64,000 nucleotides of DNA, taken from positions 930,001 through 994,000 of the forward strand of contig NZ_BAABBO010000001.1 in assembly GCF_039538005.1 (NCBI RefSeq). Direction: 5' to 3'. The notes under the pieces were generated by a model. That model made no database searches. It had not been told where the DNA came from and saw only the letters and a program-made list of their open reading frames with translations. Source of the stretch: Allohahella marinimesophila (lineage in GTDB: Bacteria > Pseudomonadota > Gammaproteobacteria > Pseudomonadales > Oleiphilaceae). How positions within the stretch are numbered: the stretch's first letter is position 1; each line of letters begins with the position of its first letter. The position numbers and the translations under genes are program-made. Below are positions 61,107 to 64,000 of this stretch, one piece after another.

Positions 61107-64000
61107 CTAAGCGCCGGGTGCAGGGTCCGGCGTAGGTGCTGCAGTATGAATCTGCCTCGGCGGCACCGGCGCAAAATAGCCAACGATCAGAAGCAATATA
61201 CCAACACCCAAGAAGGCGACGATTCTGGACACTGTGCCTGTCCCGGCCATATCGACTGTAAAGAGTTTCAGCACCACGGCTACCATCAACGCGCTACCGA
61301 TGAGCCACAGCGGTCGCCACCCTCGACGAGTCGCTATGACCATGGCAACGAGGCCAATAGTGCTCCAGAGAATGCTCAGACCGCTTTCAACGGCGAAGGA
61401 GCGGAACAGCGGCTCGAAGCGATAGGGAATATCGAGCCAGTAGTGATAGGTTCGCAGCAAGGCAGCGTTCAGCCAGAGGAATGCCATGGCGCCGGGAAGA
61501 CCGTAGGCAATCCGTCTGTCTTCGATGAACGTAGGGTCATACCGTAACACCCCGGCCATTACGACCGCCAAGGCCGACAGACTGATGACATCCAGCGGAT
61601 TCAGCAACGGTAGATATGCCAACCCCCCAGCCGCACCGGGCGCGCCCAGGTTCGCAGCCACCAGCCATACAGAAAGCATTACCACCAGACAGCGTGGCAA
61701 CAGCGTTACAAGCTCTGCAGAGTACTGCTGGAAAGGCCACGCCATGTTACGAAGCTGTCGTGAGATGACCCACGCCGAAACCAGGGTAAAGCCCCATGCT
61801 GAAGTAGCCCAGATGCCTTGCGGCGGTTGAAGCCACTTACTGAGCTGCCAGCCTACTGCCAAAGTAACGATAAGAAAGGTGGCAAGATGCAGCATCCCCA
61901 GTGGATAGCGCGCGACCTGCTCGAGGTGGCGCAACATCAGGTAGTGCGCAGCGAGTGCCATCGGGAAGATGACCCAGCCATAGTGGCTCGAGAGGTTCTG
62001 GTCGTGGGTAACATAGCTGAGCAGTGTGACGCCGAGTAGCGGAAGTATCAGCAGCAAGGGCTCCGAAAGCGGTTGCCAGCCTGTCCGCCTATGGAGCACG
62101 AAAAAGATCAGCAGAATGAGCGTAGCGTAGAGCAGGAAAGCACTCGCTACGCTGTCGGTGCCAAGTGACTGCTCGATATCACGCAGCCCGAAGCCTAGAA
62201 GCAGTCCCACAGCAAGCCACACGAGCGTATGCAATGCCGGGCCCATCGATTTTTCGATCTCGCTGAATGAATGCTTCGCGCCGAATATGGCCAGCCAAAG
62301 GTAGAGTAGTGCCAGTATCGCGGCAGCACTCATATTCGCGTTGAACAAAACACCTTCAGACTGTGTGAAGTCGTGGAGTGCGAATAGGGCAATCAGCCCT
62401 GCAACCACCGAAAAAAGACCCAGGCCAACTGTCGATCGCTCACGATTTCGACGAGCGACCAGCCAGGCGGCAGCCGCCGTCAGAGTGACAAGCAGCTGGA
62501 TGAGTACAAGCTGTGAGAGGCCATGGAAGAACCGGTCGATCTCTATCAGTCCTCCGCCGAATCACCATGCGAAGCACCAGATGCTCGTCGCCGGGAATGC
62601 ATATAGTCGCTCAAGCTTACTCGCACTGCCACCATGCCGCCTATAAAGCATCGCCGCAACGGCCGCGGCAACCGCTATCAGGACGGCGCCAATATAATCT
62701 GCATTGAAAACGAAGCTGCCGGCTGTCGCTGAACCGGCCCCCTCCCAGTAGAAGTAGCCGCTCAGTAGCATCAGACCGAGCCCGCTCAAACGAGGCAGGA
62801 TGTGAGACTGCCGCAGCCCGACCCAGATGAGCGCAGCGCCTTCAGCCGCCCACACCGCCGAAGTCACTCTACCGTCGAAAGCCAGCGGGATGGCCAGTGT
62901 CAGAAAGGCGGTGGCCAACACCATATAAGCCTCCCGCAGCAGACCCAGCGGCGCCCGATGGCGAACAAACCAGCTCAGCCCAAGGTAGAGCAAGCCAAGG
63001 GCAGTGCTGGAGAACGCGATGAGATTGGGCACCTGATTGTTCGCTAGTTGAGACTGCACAGCCATGAACGCGATGGGAGTGCCAAGCACCAAAGTGCCGT
63101 CGACCAAGCCCCTCAGATTTGGTGGCTGCTTCAGCGCAAACAGCAGCGCAATGAGTGTGTACAGCAGAAAGAAGGCGACGAGGAAGGGTTCAGTCGTTGT
63201 GAAATAATCAGACTGGTAAAACCGGGCACCCCAGAGCGCACCGATACCGAAGGTGAAGACAAATCCCAGCCAGTTGAGCAGGCGCCAACTGCGATAGAGC
63301 GCGATAACTGCTATACCGACGTTCAAGATCAGGTAATAGGAAAACAACCCGACATGAGCCCCTTCACCTGATGACGCGAGAATTGGCGCCAGAAAGCCAC
63401 CAGTGACTGCAGCAGCCGCCAGCCATACCGAGTTCTGCAGCAGCGCCAGCGCAACTGTCAACACGACCACGCCCAGCAGCAGCGTAAAGGCAAGGGTCGG
63501 GGCTAATAACTGGTGCAGGTGATAGGCAGAAAAGATACTCAGGTACAGCACACCAAGCGCGCCGCCCTGCATGATGAGCGCGTACCCCGGCCTTGCCTTG
63601 CGAAGTCGCCAGGCGATGCCCAGCATGACAGCCACTGCAGCGACTATGCCCACATAGCGCCACTCGAGACGGACCACCACATTTTCGGCGGCGAATTTGA
63701 GCAGGAAGCCGATGCCGAAGAAGAGAATCAGCACGCCCACTCTCACCAGGATATTGCCACCGGTGAAATAGGCGACTATCCATTGCCAGATCTTTTTAGC
63801 CAACAGCTCCGGCCAGGGTGACCTGCTTGAGTTGGGACGAAGGCGCGCTTTCGCAGCAGGCGCGAAGCTGGATTGCGATGTTGGCGAGGCAAGGGGTACC
63901 GGCGGTACTGGAGTGGCTTCATGAGGCGGCGCAGCTTCTGCGACTTCGGAAGCCAAAGAATCAGCATCCTTCATGGGGGCTTCTGGGGTCCGATCTACAC
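61107..64000 (-). pseudogene. DUF2339 multi-pass membrane protein, interrupted by in-frame UGA, N-terminus beyond window
   Basis: One reading frame runs from the right window edge to 61107. It encodes a Pro/Ala-rich N-terminal segment, then NILVRVGVLILFFGIGFLLK and more than 20 hydrophobic helices, the layout of DUF2339 proteins. A single TGA at 62562-62564 interrupts it: upstream reads ...SIWCFAW, downstream continues in the same frame with FGGGLIEIDRFFHGL. All 51 codons up to the GTG at 62408 are open, so one nonsense change (probably TGG to TGA, Trp) or a sequencing error explains it. Two separate products, 62562-64000 and 61107-62408, are possible but unlikely. The function of DUF2339 is unknown. 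Confidence 0.8.

Noticed and set aside
62562..62564. UGA as a selenocysteine codon
   Set aside because: No SECIS-like hairpin was noticed right after it and the family position appears to be Trp; a mutation or error is simpler.

Overview
The window is a bacterial chromosome segment, almost certainly from a marine-type gammaproteobacterium. The evidence is the Pseudomonas-like block lpxH-ppiB/glnS-cysS-folD-tRNAs-tig-clpP-clpX-lon-hupB-ppiD, a PlsB-type glycerol-phosphate acyltransferase, AcnB, PtsP, TtcA and MiaE. A Marinobacter-like fatty acyl reductase and a secreted chitin-type LPMO fit a marine or polysaccharide-associated life. No phage, insertion sequence, CRISPR array or rRNA was seen. 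The genus cannot be fixed from sequence alone; a Granulosicoccus- or Chromatiales-like lineage is only a guess.

Region 1 (1-6133, + strand) is the lipid and cell-wall operon rpmF(partial)-plsX-fabD-fabG-acpP-pabC-mltG-tmk. fabH and fabF, usual members of this cluster, are absent, and so is holB after tmk. Region 2 (6130-11212, - strand) has a dCache-type chemoreceptor and aconitase B, separated by a clear terminator. Region 3 (11427-27609) has miaE, ppiB-lpxH (-), glnS-cysS (+), folD (-), tRNA-Arg/His/Leu, and the proteostasis run tig-clpP-clpX-lon-hupB-ppiD with recognisable promoters and terminators.

Region 4 (27706-32514) is the most unusual locus: a perfect 12-bp inverted repeat followed by four co-directional genes for exported proteins. 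They are a stand-alone C39-type peptidase, an outer-membrane beta-barrel candidate, a FadL-family barrel and a MalM-like protein. It resembles the poorly characterised Acinetobacter fil genes and partly the Fap amyloid export genes, but no double-glycine substrate was seen. Region 5 (32486-41568) holds a DNAJ-related protein without J domain, a DUF547 protein, ttcA, a small membrane protein, an orphan acetolactate synthase, a cryptochrome-DASH/photolyase, tRNA-Arg(TCG) and ptsP.

Region 6 (41622-48303) has a membrane histidine kinase convergent with a LuxR-type response regulator. The regulator start codon overlaps the stop of plsB, which suggests translational coupling of a regulator to phospholipid synthesis. 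nudC and murI follow. Region 7 (48324-53379) pairs a methyltransferase and a DUF2156 acyl/aminoacyl-transferase-like gene against a divergent fatty acyl-CoA reductase. A perfect CRP/Vfr-type palindrome lies in front of the reductase. Region 8 (53519-64000) holds a WG-repeat protein, an AA10 LPMO with a CBM73-like tail, a YD-repeat lipoprotein, a SEC-C protein, an SGNH hydrolase, a class II glutamine amidotransferase, a gamma-glutamylcyclotransferase overlapping recX, and a DUF2339 multi-pass membrane gene interrupted by one in-frame UGA at a likely Trp position.
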